Source: Clostridium guangxiense (lineage in GTDB: Bacteria > Bacillota > Clostridia > Clostridiales > Clostridiaceae). Taken from it: a stretch of DNA of 64,000 nucleotides. Shown piece after piece: positions 30,994 to 38,726 of this stretch; positions within the stretch are counted from its first letter, which is position 1, and the number at the start of each line of letters is the position of its first letter. Where the stretch lies: contig NZ_JAJNKE010000003.1 of NCBI RefSeq assembly GCF_021043395.1, forward strand, positions 1 through 64,000. Reading direction: 5' to 3'. The notes below the pieces were generated by a model, which was not told the origin of the DNA, searched no databases, and saw nothing but the letters and a program-made list of their open reading frames with translations. The position numbers and the translations under genes were made by a program.

Positions 30994-32481
30994 ATGGGAA
31001 AAGTTTATTTAATTGGAGCAGGGCCTGGAGATGAAGAACTTATAACTTTGAAGGCCGTAAGAAAACTAAAGGAATGTACAGCTGTGCTTTATGATAGGCT
31101 TGTTGGAAATAATATTTTGAATTATGTAAGTGAAGGCTGTGAAGTTTATTACTGTGGAAAGGAACCAGGTGCACATTACAAAACCCAAGAGGAAATAAAT
31201 AAGATATTAGTGAAATTGGCTAAAGAAGGTCATATAGTAGGAAGGGTTAAAGGTGGGGATCCATATGTCTTTGGCAGAGGAGGAGAAGAAGCTTCAGAAT
31301 TAGTTAAAGAAAACATTCCGTTTGAGGTGATCCCAGGAATAACTTCTGCTATAGCTGTATTAAATTATGGAGGTATACCAATAACTCAAAGGGGAATTTC
31401 CCAAAGCTTCCATGTAATAACTGGTATGTCTGCTAGTGGTGAAAAGGTTAATTGGCAAGCTGTGGCTAAAGAAACAGGTACTTTGGTGTTTTTAATGGGG
31501 TTGGAAAATCTATCGAAAATAGTAGAAAATTTAGTTTATAACGGTAAAAATAAAAGCACGCCAGCTGCCATAATAATGAGAGGAACCTCTTCAAAGCAGA
31601 AAAAAGTAGTGGGAATTTTAGAAAATATAGAAGTGAAAAGCAAAAGAGCAGAGCTTAAATCTCCGTGTATAATCGTTGTAGGAGAAGTTGTTAATTTTAA
31701 TGAAAGTTTAAACTGGTATGAAAGCCAGCCTTTGTTTGGAGCTAATATTTGTGTGACGAGGTCAAAAAAGCAAGCTTCTAGCATAAGATATACTTTAAAG
31801 GATTTGGGAGCAGAGGTTACAGAAATAAACTCCATTAAATTTAAATCAACTACATACAATCTAAAAGGATACTTATCAAGGCTTAATCATTATAATCATA
31901 TAATATTTACTTCTGTAAATGGAGTGGATTTTTTCTTTGAGTATTTAAAAGAACAAAACTATGATATAAGAAACCTTAAGGCAAAGTTTAGTGTTGTTGG
32001 AAAGGCTACCTCAAAAGCTTTAAAAGAAAAAGGCGTAATGCCTTTAAAGGTAGCAGAGAAATTTCAAGCAGAGGGACTATTTGAGATTATAAAACCTATA
32101 CTTAAGCCAGGCGAAAAGGTGCTTATGCCTAGTTCCTCAAAAGCTAGAAATTATTTAGCTCAAGAAATAAGTAAATTGAGTTTAGAGGTAGATAAGGTTA
32201 ATATTTATGAAACAATAGTAGGCGAAGTTAAAAATACAAGAGCCTTTGACGAAACGGATATAGTTTTATTTACAAGTCCTAGCACTGTTAGAAATATGAT
32301 AGAACTTGTAGGAATAGAAAAAATAAAGGAGAAGATATCCATAGCTATTGGACCTATAACTCTTGATGTGCTTAAGGAAAATAATATAGGTGCTGTATTA
32401 TGCCAGGAGCACAGTGAAAAAGGGCTTGTAGAAAAAATACAAGAAGTATGGATGAATTTTGCTGTTAGGGCAAATAAGTGA
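30994..32481 (+). CDS. cobA-hemD: Uroporphyrinogen-III C-methyltransferase / uroporphyrinogen-III synthase fusion
   Basis: A bifunctional enzyme that closes hydroxymethylbilane to uroporphyrinogen III (HemD half) and methylates it twice to precorrin-2 (CobA half). Residues 1-240 are the SAM methyltransferase: VYLIGAGPGDEELITLKAV, YDRLV, GRVKGGDPYVFGRGGEE and PGITSAIAVLNYGGIPITQRG. Residues about 250-490 are the HemD domain, poorly conserved as always (HIIFTSVNGVDFFFEYL; LFTSPSTVRNMIE). It ends the operon, with a terminator after it. Together the three genes lead from porphobilinogen to sirohydrochlorin, for siroheme or cobalamin. hemA, hemB and hemL are not in the window. Confidence 0.93.
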   Translation: MGKVYLIGAGPGDEELITLKAVRKLKECTAVLYDRLVGNNILNYVSEGCEVYYCGKEPGAHYKTQEEINKILVKLAKEGHIVGRVKGGDPYVFGRGGEEASELVKENIPFEVIPGITSAIAVLNYGGIPITQRGISQSFHVITGMSASGEKVNWQAVAKETGTLVFLMGLENLSKIVENLVYNGKNKSTPAAIIMRGTSSKQKKVVGILENIEVKSKRAELKSPCIIVVGEVVNFNESLNWYESQPLFGANICVTRSKKQASSIRYTLKDLGAEVTEINSIKFKSTTYNLKGYLSRLNHYNHIIFTSVNGVDFFFEYLKEQNYDIRNLKAKFSVVGKATSKALKEKGVMPLKVAEKFQAEGLFEIIKPILKPGEKVLMPSSSKARNYLAQEISKLSLEVDKVNIYETIVGEVKNTRAFDETDIVLFTSPSTVRNMIELVGIEKIKEKISIAIGPITLDVLKENNIGAVLCQEHSEKGLVEKIQEVWMNFAVRANK

Positions 32482-32530
32482 AGTGAGAAATCTGTATGTA
32501 AATTTACCCACAGTTGACTTTTTTAACTTA

Positions 32531-32568
32531 AATCAACCACAAATCCATTGAGTGGTTGATTTTTTTTG
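32531..32568 (+). terminator. Terminator of the siroheme operon
   Basis: AATCAACCAC (32531-32540) pairs perfectly with GTGGTTGATT (32552-32561) around an 11-nt loop, followed by eight or more T. Confidence 0.92.
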
Positions 32569-32601
32569 CATACAATATAGATGTAAGAAGGAGGAGATCC
32601 T

Positions 32602-33720
32602 ATGAAAGAAATAAACTTAGCAAAAGTACTTGTAAGTAAAAGAAGAGAAAAGGGAATAACACAAGAAGAGCTTGCAAATTATATTGGTGTTTCAAAGGCT
32701 TCTGTTTCAAAATGGGAAACAGGCTTAAGTTATCCTGATATTGTTTTTCTGCCGCAGCTTGCAGCATATTTTAACATCAGTGTTGACGAGCTAATTGGAT
32801 ATGAGCCGCAAATGACAAAGGAGGATATAAAAAAGCTTTATCATAAATTAGCCGCTGATTTTGTAGAAAAGCCTTTTGATGGGGTTATAAAACACTGCCG
32901 TGAAATTATAAAAAAATATTATTCATGTTTTCCGCTGTTATTGCAAATGGGTATACTTTTACTTAATCACAGTATGCTTTTAAAGGATAGAGAGGAACAA
33001 ATGGCTTTGCTGAAGGAAGCAAAGGGGCTTTTTATAAGAGTAAAGGTGGAAAGTGAGGATATAGAGTTAACTAGACAGGCATTAAATTTAGAAGCAGCTT
33101 GCTTAATATATACTGCTGACCCTAAAGCTGCACTTGAACTGTTAGAGGATGCAAATGATAGGGTAATGATACCTAATGAAACCTTAGCAGCAATGGCATA
33201 TCAAATGCTTGGTAAAAATGAAAATGCCAAAGAAACTTTGCAAATTAGCATGTATCAATATATATTGAGTTTAATTGATGCCTTTGATCTTTACAGTACT
33301 TTTTATATTAATGATAAAGAAAAATATGAAGAAATATTCCGCAGGGTGTTTGCAATTACAGAAGTTTTTAATATGGAAAAACTTCACCCAACATTTTTAT
33401 TAAAGATTTATATATATGCAGCTCAAGGCTATGCAAGTTTGGGAGAGCAAGATAAAGCCCTGGATATACTAAATAAATATACAGAAATTTCAATAGGCGA
33501 TATTTATCCAATTAAACTCCATGGAGATGATTTCTTTGACTTATTAGATGATTGGCTTTTGCAGCTTGATCTAGGAGTAAATCCTGTAACGAATGAAAAA
33601 ACTATAAAACAAAACATGTTGAATTCTGTAATATGTAATCCAAGTTTTGCAGTGCTTAAGGAGAGTTCCCGCTTTAAAAGTATAGTAAAAAAACTAAAAA
33701 ATAATTGCGAGGAGGCATAA
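32602..33720 (+). CDS. XRE-family transcriptional regulator with TPR-like C-terminal domain
   Basis: A 372-residue regulator. Residues 1-66 are a Cro/CI-type helix-turn-helix (VLVSKRREKGITQEELANYI; SKASVSKWETGLSYPDI). The rest is a helical repeat domain of the kind that binds a peptide or ligand. Strong ribosome site (AAGGAGGAG). It is the first gene of an operon with a PLDc_N protein and an ABC-2 exporter, so it probably controls them in response to an antimicrobial or peptide. In Bacillus yxlEFG the analogous exporter is under sigma-Y, a different regulator. Confidence 0.85.
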   Translation: MKEINLAKVLVSKRREKGITQEELANYIGVSKASVSKWETGLSYPDIVFLPQLAAYFNISVDELIGYEPQMTKEDIKKLYHKLAADFVEKPFDGVIKHCREIIKKYYSCFPLLLQMGILLLNHSMLLKDREEQMALLKEAKGLFIRVKVESEDIELTRQALNLEAACLIYTADPKAALELLEDANDRVMIPNETLAAMAYQMLGKNENAKETLQISMYQYILSLIDAFDLYSTFYINDKEKYEEIFRRVFAITEVFNMEKLHPTFLLKIYIYAAQGYASLGEQDKALDILNKYTEISIGDIYPIKLHGDDFFDLLDDWLLQLDLGVNPVTNEKTIKQNMLNSVICNPSFAVLKESSRFKSIVKKLKNNCEEA

Positions 33721-33722
33721 AT

Positions 33723-33923
33723 ATGAGTAATCTTTCAGAATATTTACCTTTTTTAATCCCACTTGCTATTATAGAAATTGTTTTGGCAGTTACAGCTCTT
33801 ATTCATGTACTAAGACACCCAAATTACCGTTTTGGAAATAAAGTAATGTGGATAGTTGTAGTGCTAATTCTTGAATTTATAGGTCCTATTGTTTATTTTA
33901 CAATAGGTAGAGGTGATGAATAA
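33723..33923 (+). CDS. PLDc_N domain small membrane protein (YxlE-like)
   Basis: About 66 residues with two hydrophobic helices separated by the conserved HVLRHPNYRFGNKVMW loop, the PLDc_N signature, and the ending IGPIVYFTIGRGDE. Such proteins occur with ABC-2 exporters and phospholipase D-like enzymes; YxlE is an example and acts as a negative factor for the sigma-Y system. ATG 33723 is 7 nt after GAGGAGG; its stop codon shares one base with the start of the next gene. Confidence 0.85.
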   Translation: MSNLSEYLPFLIPLAIIEIVLAVTALIHVLRHPNYRFGNKVMWIVVVLILEFIGPIVYFTIGRGDE

Positions 33924-34840
33924 TGAATGTTTTAGAGATTAACGGACTTTATAAAAGTTTTGGAAGCAATGCAGTAATAAATGACCTAAATTTAGTGGTG
34001 CCAGAACATTCAATATTTGGTTTCATGGGACAAAATGGTGCAGGAAAGACAACTACAATGAAAATGATACTTGGACTTTTAAGGCCTAATAGTGGAAATA
34101 TTTACGTGTGCGGTGAAAAAGTCAGTTATGGAGAAACAAAAACTAATCGCAATATAGGTTATCTTCCAGATGTACCTGAATTTTATGGATATATGAAACC
34201 TATGCAATATCTTAAGCTATGTGGTGAAATCACTGGCTTATCAAAAAATCAAATTAAGGAAAGAAGCGGAAAACTCCTTTCTTTAGTTGGAATTTCAAAT
34301 GTAAATAGGAGAATTGGAGAGTTTTCCCGCGGCATGAAGCAGAGGCTTGGAATTGCACAGGCACTTTTAAATGAGCCCAAACTATTAATTTGTGATGAGC
34401 CTACTTCGGCACTTGATCCGATTGGTAGAAAGGAAATTCTTGATATTTTGCTGTCTGTAAAAGGAAAAGCTACAGTAATATTTTCAACGCATATTCTTTC
34501 TGATGTTGAGCGTATTTGTGATCATGTTGCCATTTTAAATAAAGGGAAAATTGCACTTTCAAGTACTTTTTCGGAGATAAAAGAGCAGTATAGAAGAGAT
34601 TCTTTTATTATAGATTTCATAAGTGAGAAGGATGCGGTTTGTTTTTATGAGTGTGAAGAATTAAAAGCTTTAAAAGTACAGCTAAAAAGAGATGGATCTG
34701 AGATTATAGCTAAGGTTTCAAATATAAAAAATGGTGGTCAATTTTTTATTGACTTATTATCAAAAAAGCAAATAACACCTGTTAAATTTGAAATGATGGA
34801 ACCAACATTGGAGAGCTTGTTTATGGAGGTGGTAAAATGA
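33923..34840 (+). CDS. ABC-2 exporter ATP-binding protein (YxlF-like)
   Basis: A 305-residue ATPase with Walker A GFMGQNGAGKTTTMKMILGLL, signature FSRGMKQRLGIAQALL (Ser-Arg-Gly in place of the usual SGG), Walker B LLICDEPTSALDPIGRKE and switch His in STHILSDVERICDH. The C-terminal 80 residues are the extra domain of drug/antibiotic exporters of the DrrA/BcrA class. It overlaps the permease gene by 4 bp (ATGA). Likely role: export of, or defence against, a peptide antibiotic, together with the following permease. Confidence 0.9.
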   Translation: MNVLEINGLYKSFGSNAVINDLNLVVPEHSIFGFMGQNGAGKTTTMKMILGLLRPNSGNIYVCGEKVSYGETKTNRNIGYLPDVPEFYGYMKPMQYLKLCGEITGLSKNQIKERSGKLLSLVGISNVNRRIGEFSRGMKQRLGIAQALLNEPKLLICDEPTSALDPIGRKEILDILLSVKGKATVIFSTHILSDVERICDHVAILNKGKIALSSTFSEIKEQYRRDSFIIDFISEKDAVCFYECEELKALKVQLKRDGSEIIAKVSNIKNGGQFFIDLLSKKQITPVKFEMMEPTLESLFMEVVK

Positions 34841-35601
34841 GGAATTATATTGCATTTTTAAAAAAAGAGCTTCTCGAAAGTGTTAGGACATACAAGTTTT
34901 TTGTTATTATAGCTGTTTTTTTTGCTTTTGGAATGATGAGTCCTCTTGCAGCAAAACTAATGCCAAAGCTTATTTCTTATGCACAAAAGGATGGAATGAA
35001 GATATCTATGCCAGAGCCAGCTGCAATTGATTCTTGGAAACAATTTTTTAAGAATATTTCGGGGATGGGGATAATTGTTACTGCTTTAATATTTAGTGGA
35101 GTTTTAGCAAATGAGCTGTCTAGAGGGACTTTAATAAATATGCTTACGAAGGGTTTAAATAGAAGTACAGTTATAATATCAAAATTTACTGCTATGATAA
35201 TAATTTGGACTACAAGCTATGCTTTAGCCTTTACAATGGCTTTCATATATACAGCATATTTATTTAAAAATCATCAAATGCATAATTTGTTATTTTCAAT
35301 ATTTTGTCTATGGCTCTTTGGAGTGTTTTTATTAGCAGTAATTTTATTAGGAGGGGTTCTTGCAAAAAGCAGTTATGGATGCCTTTTTATAACAGGTACA
35401 GCTGCTGTGATTTTGATGATTCTTAATGCGTTTCCTAAAATGCAAAAGTACAATCCTTTTTCTCTTTCTTCTAATAATGTAGCTTTACTTACTAATTCAG
35501 TAAAGATATCAGAGCTATATTATCCAATTTTTATATCAGGTGTGTTAATATTAGTTTGTGTTATAGGTTCTATTTCAATATTTAATAAGCAGCAAATTTA
35601 A
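34837..35601 (+). CDS. ABC-2 type exporter permease (YxlG-like)
   Basis: A 254-residue membrane protein with six predicted segments. It begins on the cytoplasmic side (MRNYIAFLKKELLESVRTYKFF), has the large extracytoplasmic loop after helix 1 (about residues 35-65) typical of ABC-2 permeases, and the ELSRGTLINMLTKGLNRSTVIISK coupling helix. Translationally coupled to its ATPase by a 4-bp overlap. The gene ends exactly where a block of repeats begins. Confidence 0.87.
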   Translation: MRNYIAFLKKELLESVRTYKFFVIIAVFFAFGMMSPLAAKLMPKLISYAQKDGMKISMPEPAAIDSWKQFFKNISGMGIIVTALIFSGVLANELSRGTLINMLTKGLNRSTVIISKFTAMIIIWTTSYALAFTMAFIYTAYLFKNHQMHNLLFSIFCLWLFGVFLLAVILLGGVLAKSSYGCLFITGTAAVILMILNAFPKMQKYNPFSLSSNNVALLTNSVKISELYYPIFISGVLILVCVIGSISIFNKQQI

Positions 35602-35602
35602 T

Positions 35603-35633
35603 ATAGTTCAAGTTTCGCAGTAGTTTCACTATA
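35603..35633. repeat. 31-bp direct copy of the right end of the 28.4-kb element
   Basis: Identical over 31 bp to 28417-28447, including the TTCAAGTTTCGCAGTAG core and the terminal TTTCACTATA. Only this end is present here; the left part is missing. It starts 2 bp after the permease stop and runs into the next palindromic repeat. Confidence 0.8.
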
Positions 35634-35882
35634 GATAGACAACTTGAAACTTTAAAATTGCAATCTCCAAATTTATCCTGATAAACTGGAATTTGTCGAG
35701 CACTATAGTGAAGGGTTTTAACTCACTTCGTTTGTTAAAAAACTAACTTTTTCACATAAGTGAAAAAGTTAGTTTTTTAATGAGCAGGGCGAATTAAAAC
35801 CCTTCACTCAGCTTGACAAATTGTGGTCTGCAAGGATAAATTTGGCATTGGTAATTTAAACATTTCAGCTTGTTTATCTATA
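35630..35882. repeat. 253-bp long inverted repeat with a 21-bp perfect central hairpin
   Basis: TATAGATA (35630-35637) and TATCTATA (35875-35882) bound two arms that match for most of 100 bp: AGATAGACAACTTGAAAC, CCAAATTTATCCT, GGAATTTGTC and AGTGAAGGGTTTTAA on the left all reappear, reverse-complemented with few changes, on the right. The centre is a perfect 21-bp stem with a 4-nt loop (35735-35780). The arm begins like that of the 14.2-kb element. It would form a very large hairpin in RNA and may also end transcription of the exporter operon. Confidence 0.75.
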
Positions 35883-35956
35883 AAGATAAACCACTTTGAA
35901 ACATAGAAATTATAAGTACCAAATGTATCCTGTTAAATTAAAATTTGTAACAGAGT
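35883..35956. repeat. Additional single arm of the same repeat family
   Basis: Starting with AGATAAACCACTTTGAAAC, this stretch follows the left arm of the adjacent palindrome in the same order and spacing (CCAAATGTATCCTG, then AAAATTTGTAACAGAG). It is a lone half-unit in direct orientation, more diverged than the two arms are from one another. Confidence 0.6.
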
Positions 35957-36000
35957 AGAGAGTAGAATTTTATTAGAATTAATTCATAATTCAGCCTTAT

Positions 36001-36420
36001 TTAGCTTTGCTTATATAATCCAAATCCAGTTATAATCAATTTATCCCAATCAGTTTCTTCATCGGGAATCCAATTATGCTCAATATTAAGTTCTTTTAAC
36101 CAAGCATTAAGACCACTGCTTTTTTTGCTTACATTTGGTGCTTTCCTACCAAAACTTTCTCTTATCATTTCAAGCAATTCTACTTGTTCTTCTTTTTCTA
36201 ACTCTTTATTTAGGATTTTTTCTATAGCTTCATGGCATTCTGAATAACATTTATGATCTTCAAGATATATTTCATTAGCTAATAATTGTCTTTTGTTATT
36301 TAAAGTATCTCTTACTTTATTTATTTCTTCTACATTTGATAAGTAGTTTCTAGCAATGTTTAGTGCGGCAATATCAGTATCAAGTTTAGTTATGGAGTGT
36401 TCTAATTTTTCATTTCGCAT
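36001..36420 (-). CDS. Hypothetical protein with coiled-coil N-terminal half
   Basis: 139 residues on the minus strand. The first 85 are helical and charged (IAALNIARNYLSNVEEINKV; LEDHKCYSECHEAIEKILNKE), likely coiled-coil. The C-terminal 50 hold Trp-rich, acidic segments (LNAWLKELNIEHNWIPDEETDW). AGGTGAGGA lies 7 nt before the ATG, good support for a real gene. I do not recognise a family and see no membrane segment. It is divergent from the kinase gene at 36613 and shares its AT-rich upstream region. Confidence 0.6.
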   Translation of the reverse strand: MRNEKLEHSITKLDTDIAALNIARNYLSNVEEINKVRDTLNNKRQLLANEIYLEDHKCYSECHEAIEKILNKELEKEEQVELLEMIRESFGRKAPNVSKKSSGLNAWLKELNIEHNWIPDEETDWDKLIITGFGLYKQS

Positions 36421-36517
36421 TTTAATATCCTCACCTTACGTTTTTTATTAGTCATTAATTAACGACAATAAATAATTATATCATTAATTATTATAAAATG
36501 AAACTTTGTAAATTTTA

Positions 36518-36546
36518 TTGACAACGTTTAGACAAGATGGTATTTT
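36518..36546 (+). promoter_or_regulatory. Sigma-A promoter of the ROK kinase gene
   Basis: TTGACA (36518-36523), a 17-bp spacer and TATTTT (36541-36546). A perfect -35 with a moderate -10, placing the start about 60 nt before the ATG. Confidence 0.6.
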
Positions 36547-36612
36547 AAAAGTGATAGAATTCAATCAATAATAAACAAAAACGAAAATTTAATGGAAGAA
36601 GGAATTAATTTG

Positions 36613-37467
36613 ATGTATGGAGCTATTGAAGCTGGTGGAACAAAATTTGTTTGCGCTGTAAGTGATGAAAAATTAAATATTTTGGAAAGAGTAAGCATTA
36701 AAACAACAGTCCCAGCAGAAACTATGAATTTGGTGTTTGAATTTTTTGACAAATTTAAAGTGGAAGCGGTTGGCATAGGCTCTTTTGGTCCTATTGATGT
36801 AAATAAAAAGTCTAAAACATATGGTTATATAACCAACACTCCAAAAAAAGGCTGGGCCAACTATGATTTTGTAGGGGCTATGAAGAAAAGATACAATGTA
36901 CCAATAGGTTGGACTACAGATGTTAATGCAGCAGCTTTAGGAGAATTAAAAAAAGGTGCTGCTGTTGGACTAGACAGTTGTATTTATCTAACTGTTGGAA
37001 CAGGAATAGGTGGGGGAGCAGTGGTTAATGGTAAGCTCCTTGAAGGATATGGTCATCCAGAAATGGGACATGTATTGGTTAGAAAACATGAAGCTGATAA
37101 ATATGCTGGAAATTGTCCATTTCATGAGACTTGTTTAGAAGGGGTTGCAGCTGGTCCAGCCATAGAAGCAAGATGGGGCAAAAAAGCATATGATTTAACA
37201 GATAAAGATGAAGTATGGGAAATTGAAGCATATTATCTTGCACAAGCTCTTATGACATATACGCTAATATTGAGCCCAGAACGTATTATCTTAGGTGGTG
37301 GTGTAATGAAGCAGCTTCAATTATTTCCACTTGTAAGAAAAGAATTGGAAAAGCTTATGGCCAATTATGTTTCTATGCCTAATTTAGATGAATATATTGT
37401 ACCTCCAGCACTTGGTGATAATGCAGGTATTACAGGGTGTCTATTATTAGCTAAGGACAGTATCTAA
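36613..37467 (+). CDS. ROK family sugar kinase (fructokinase/ScrK-like)
   Basis: Phosphorylates a hexose in the cytoplasm. ROK features: N-terminal ATP loop YGAIEAGGTKFVCAVS, the GIGSFGPIDVN segment, YGYITNTPKKGWANYD, TVGTGIGGGAVVNGKLLEG, HPEMGHVLV, and the zinc-binding loop GNCPFHETCLEGVAAGPAIEAR. The short NTPKPGW-type motif and the Zn loop fit the fructokinase branch (ScrK/GmuE) rather than glucokinases or NagK. ATG 36613 follows GAAGAAGGA; an upstream ATG at 36592 has no ribosome site. It is followed by a strong terminator, so it is monocistronic and separate from the murQ operon. Confidence 0.87.
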   Translation: MYGAIEAGGTKFVCAVSDEKLNILERVSIKTTVPAETMNLVFEFFDKFKVEAVGIGSFGPIDVNKKSKTYGYITNTPKKGWANYDFVGAMKKRYNVPIGWTTDVNAAALGELKKGAAVGLDSCIYLTVGTGIGGGAVVNGKLLEGYGHPEMGHVLVRKHEADKYAGNCPFHETCLEGVAAGPAIEARWGKKAYDLTDKDEVWEIEAYYLAQALMTYTLILSPERIILGGGVMKQLQLFPLVRKELEKLMANYVSMPNLDEYIVPPALGDNAGITGCLLLAKDSI

Positions 37468-37541
37468 AAAAATTAAGCTATGTTTTAAAAGAATGTTCAT
37501 AAAAATTCATGTCATTAATGAAGTACAATAACTTAAAGTAA

Positions 37542-37578
37542 AAAATTGCAGGTAAAATAATTTACCTGCAATTTTTTT
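37542..37578 (+). terminator. Strong terminator after the ROK kinase
   Basis: A 15-bp perfect stem, AAAATTGCAGGTAAA (37542-37556) with TTTACCTGCAATTTT (37561-37575), a 4-nt loop and continuing T tract. Confidence 0.93.
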
Positions 37579-37693
37579 GAAGTAAATATTTTGGGAAAAT
37601 TTGTAAAAATGTTATTTTTGCACTATATTAATAATTATAAAGCAATTTAGATAATAAATTGTTAAGAAATAAGCAATAATTTTATCAATAATG

Positions 37694-37725
37694 TTGACAT
37701 TTTATTTTATGAATGATAATATAAT
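37694..37725 (+). promoter_or_regulatory. Probable promoter of the muropeptide-recycling operon
   Basis: TTGACA at 37694-37699. At 17 bp stands TAATAT (37717-37722), and a better TATAAT (37720-37725) stands at 20 bp, so the exact -10 is unclear. The start would be about 45 nt before murQ. This 300-bp AT-rich gap (37468-37772) holds otherwise only the preceding terminator. A MurR/RpiR-type operator is expected here, but I see no convincing palindrome. Confidence 0.5.
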
Positions 37726-37772
37726 TATAAAATAAAGTTTCAAAATTATCTAAAAGGGTTTGAGGTGTAGAA

Positions 37773-38681
37773 ATGAATTCATATTTAGAGAGTCTTATCA
37801 CAGAGCAAGTAAACAGCAGCACTAAGAATATTGATACTATGAGTACAATTGAAATACTTAATTCCATAAATAATGAAGATATTAAAGTTGCCTATGCTGT
37901 TAAGAAGGAAATCCCAAGTATTGTTAAGGCTGTTGATATTGTCAGTGAAAAATTAAAAAATAATGGAAGGCTTTTTTATATTGGGGCAGGAACTAGTGGA
38001 AGGCTTGGAATCTTGGATGCTTCGGAATGTCCCGCGACGTATAGTACTGATCCAGAAATAGTACAAGGAATTATAGCTGGTGGAAGTAATGCTGTTTTTA
38101 CATCAATTGAAGGAGCTGAAGATGATGAGGATAAAGGAAAAAGTATTATAAAAGAAAGAGGCATAAATTCAAAAGATGTTGTAATAGGAATAACAGCAAG
38201 TGGACGAACTCCTTTTGTAATTGGAGCTATGAAAGCGGCTAAAAGAAATGGAATTACAACTATAGGAATAAGTAATAATAAAAATTCCATGATAAATGAA
38301 GAAGTGGACATTAAAATTAATCCTATTGTAGGACCAGAGGTTATTATGGGTTCCACAAGAATGAAAGCTGGAACTTCACAAAAGCTTATTCTTAATATGA
38401 TAACTACCGCCTCGATGGTGAAACTTGGAAAAGTATATGGAAATCTTATGATTGATCTTCAACTTACCAATAAAAAGTTGTTGGATAGAGCAGTCAGAAT
38501 AATTGAATACGCTGCAAATGTAAAAAGCGAGAAGGCTAAAGAATATTTAGAAAAATCAGATTTTAATCCTAAAATTGCCATTGTAATGTTAAAGACTGGT
38601 GAAGAGAAGGATAAGTCTAAAGAATTACTACAAAAAGAAAATGGATTTGTGACAAAAGCCATAGAAGCATATTTTAAATAA
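37773..38681 (+). CDS. murQ: N-acetylmuramic acid 6-phosphate etherase
   Basis: Cleaves the lactyl ether of MurNAc-6-P to give GlcNAc-6-P, the committed step of MurNAc salvage. It is a SIS-domain protein of 302 residues (normal length) with strongly conserved parts: RLFYIGAGTSGRLGILDASECP, the EGAEDDEDKGKS acid segment, VVIGITASGRTPFVIGAM, GPEVIMGSTRMKAGTSQKLILN, and the C-terminal helical tail. First gene of an operon with a peptide transporter and murein-fragment hydrolases. The GAGGTG ribosome site is adequate. Confidence 0.95.
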   Translation: MNSYLESLITEQVNSSTKNIDTMSTIEILNSINNEDIKVAYAVKKEIPSIVKAVDIVSEKLKNNGRLFYIGAGTSGRLGILDASECPATYSTDPEIVQGIIAGGSNAVFTSIEGAEDDEDKGKSIIKERGINSKDVVIGITASGRTPFVIGAMKAAKRNGITTIGISNNKNSMINEEVDIKINPIVGPEVIMGSTRMKAGTSQKLILNMITTASMVKLGKVYGNLMIDLQLTNKKLLDRAVRIIEYAANVKSEKAKEYLEKSDFNPKIAIVMLKTGEEKDKSKELLQKENGFVTKAIEAYFK

Positions 38682-38726
38682 GGCATTTATATAAATACTA
38701 AAACAATTAAATTAAGGGGGAAAAAT

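Noticed and set aside
37976-38356. 126-codon minus-strand frame opposite murQ
   Set aside because: Antisense of conserved MurQ motifs; no family features of its own.
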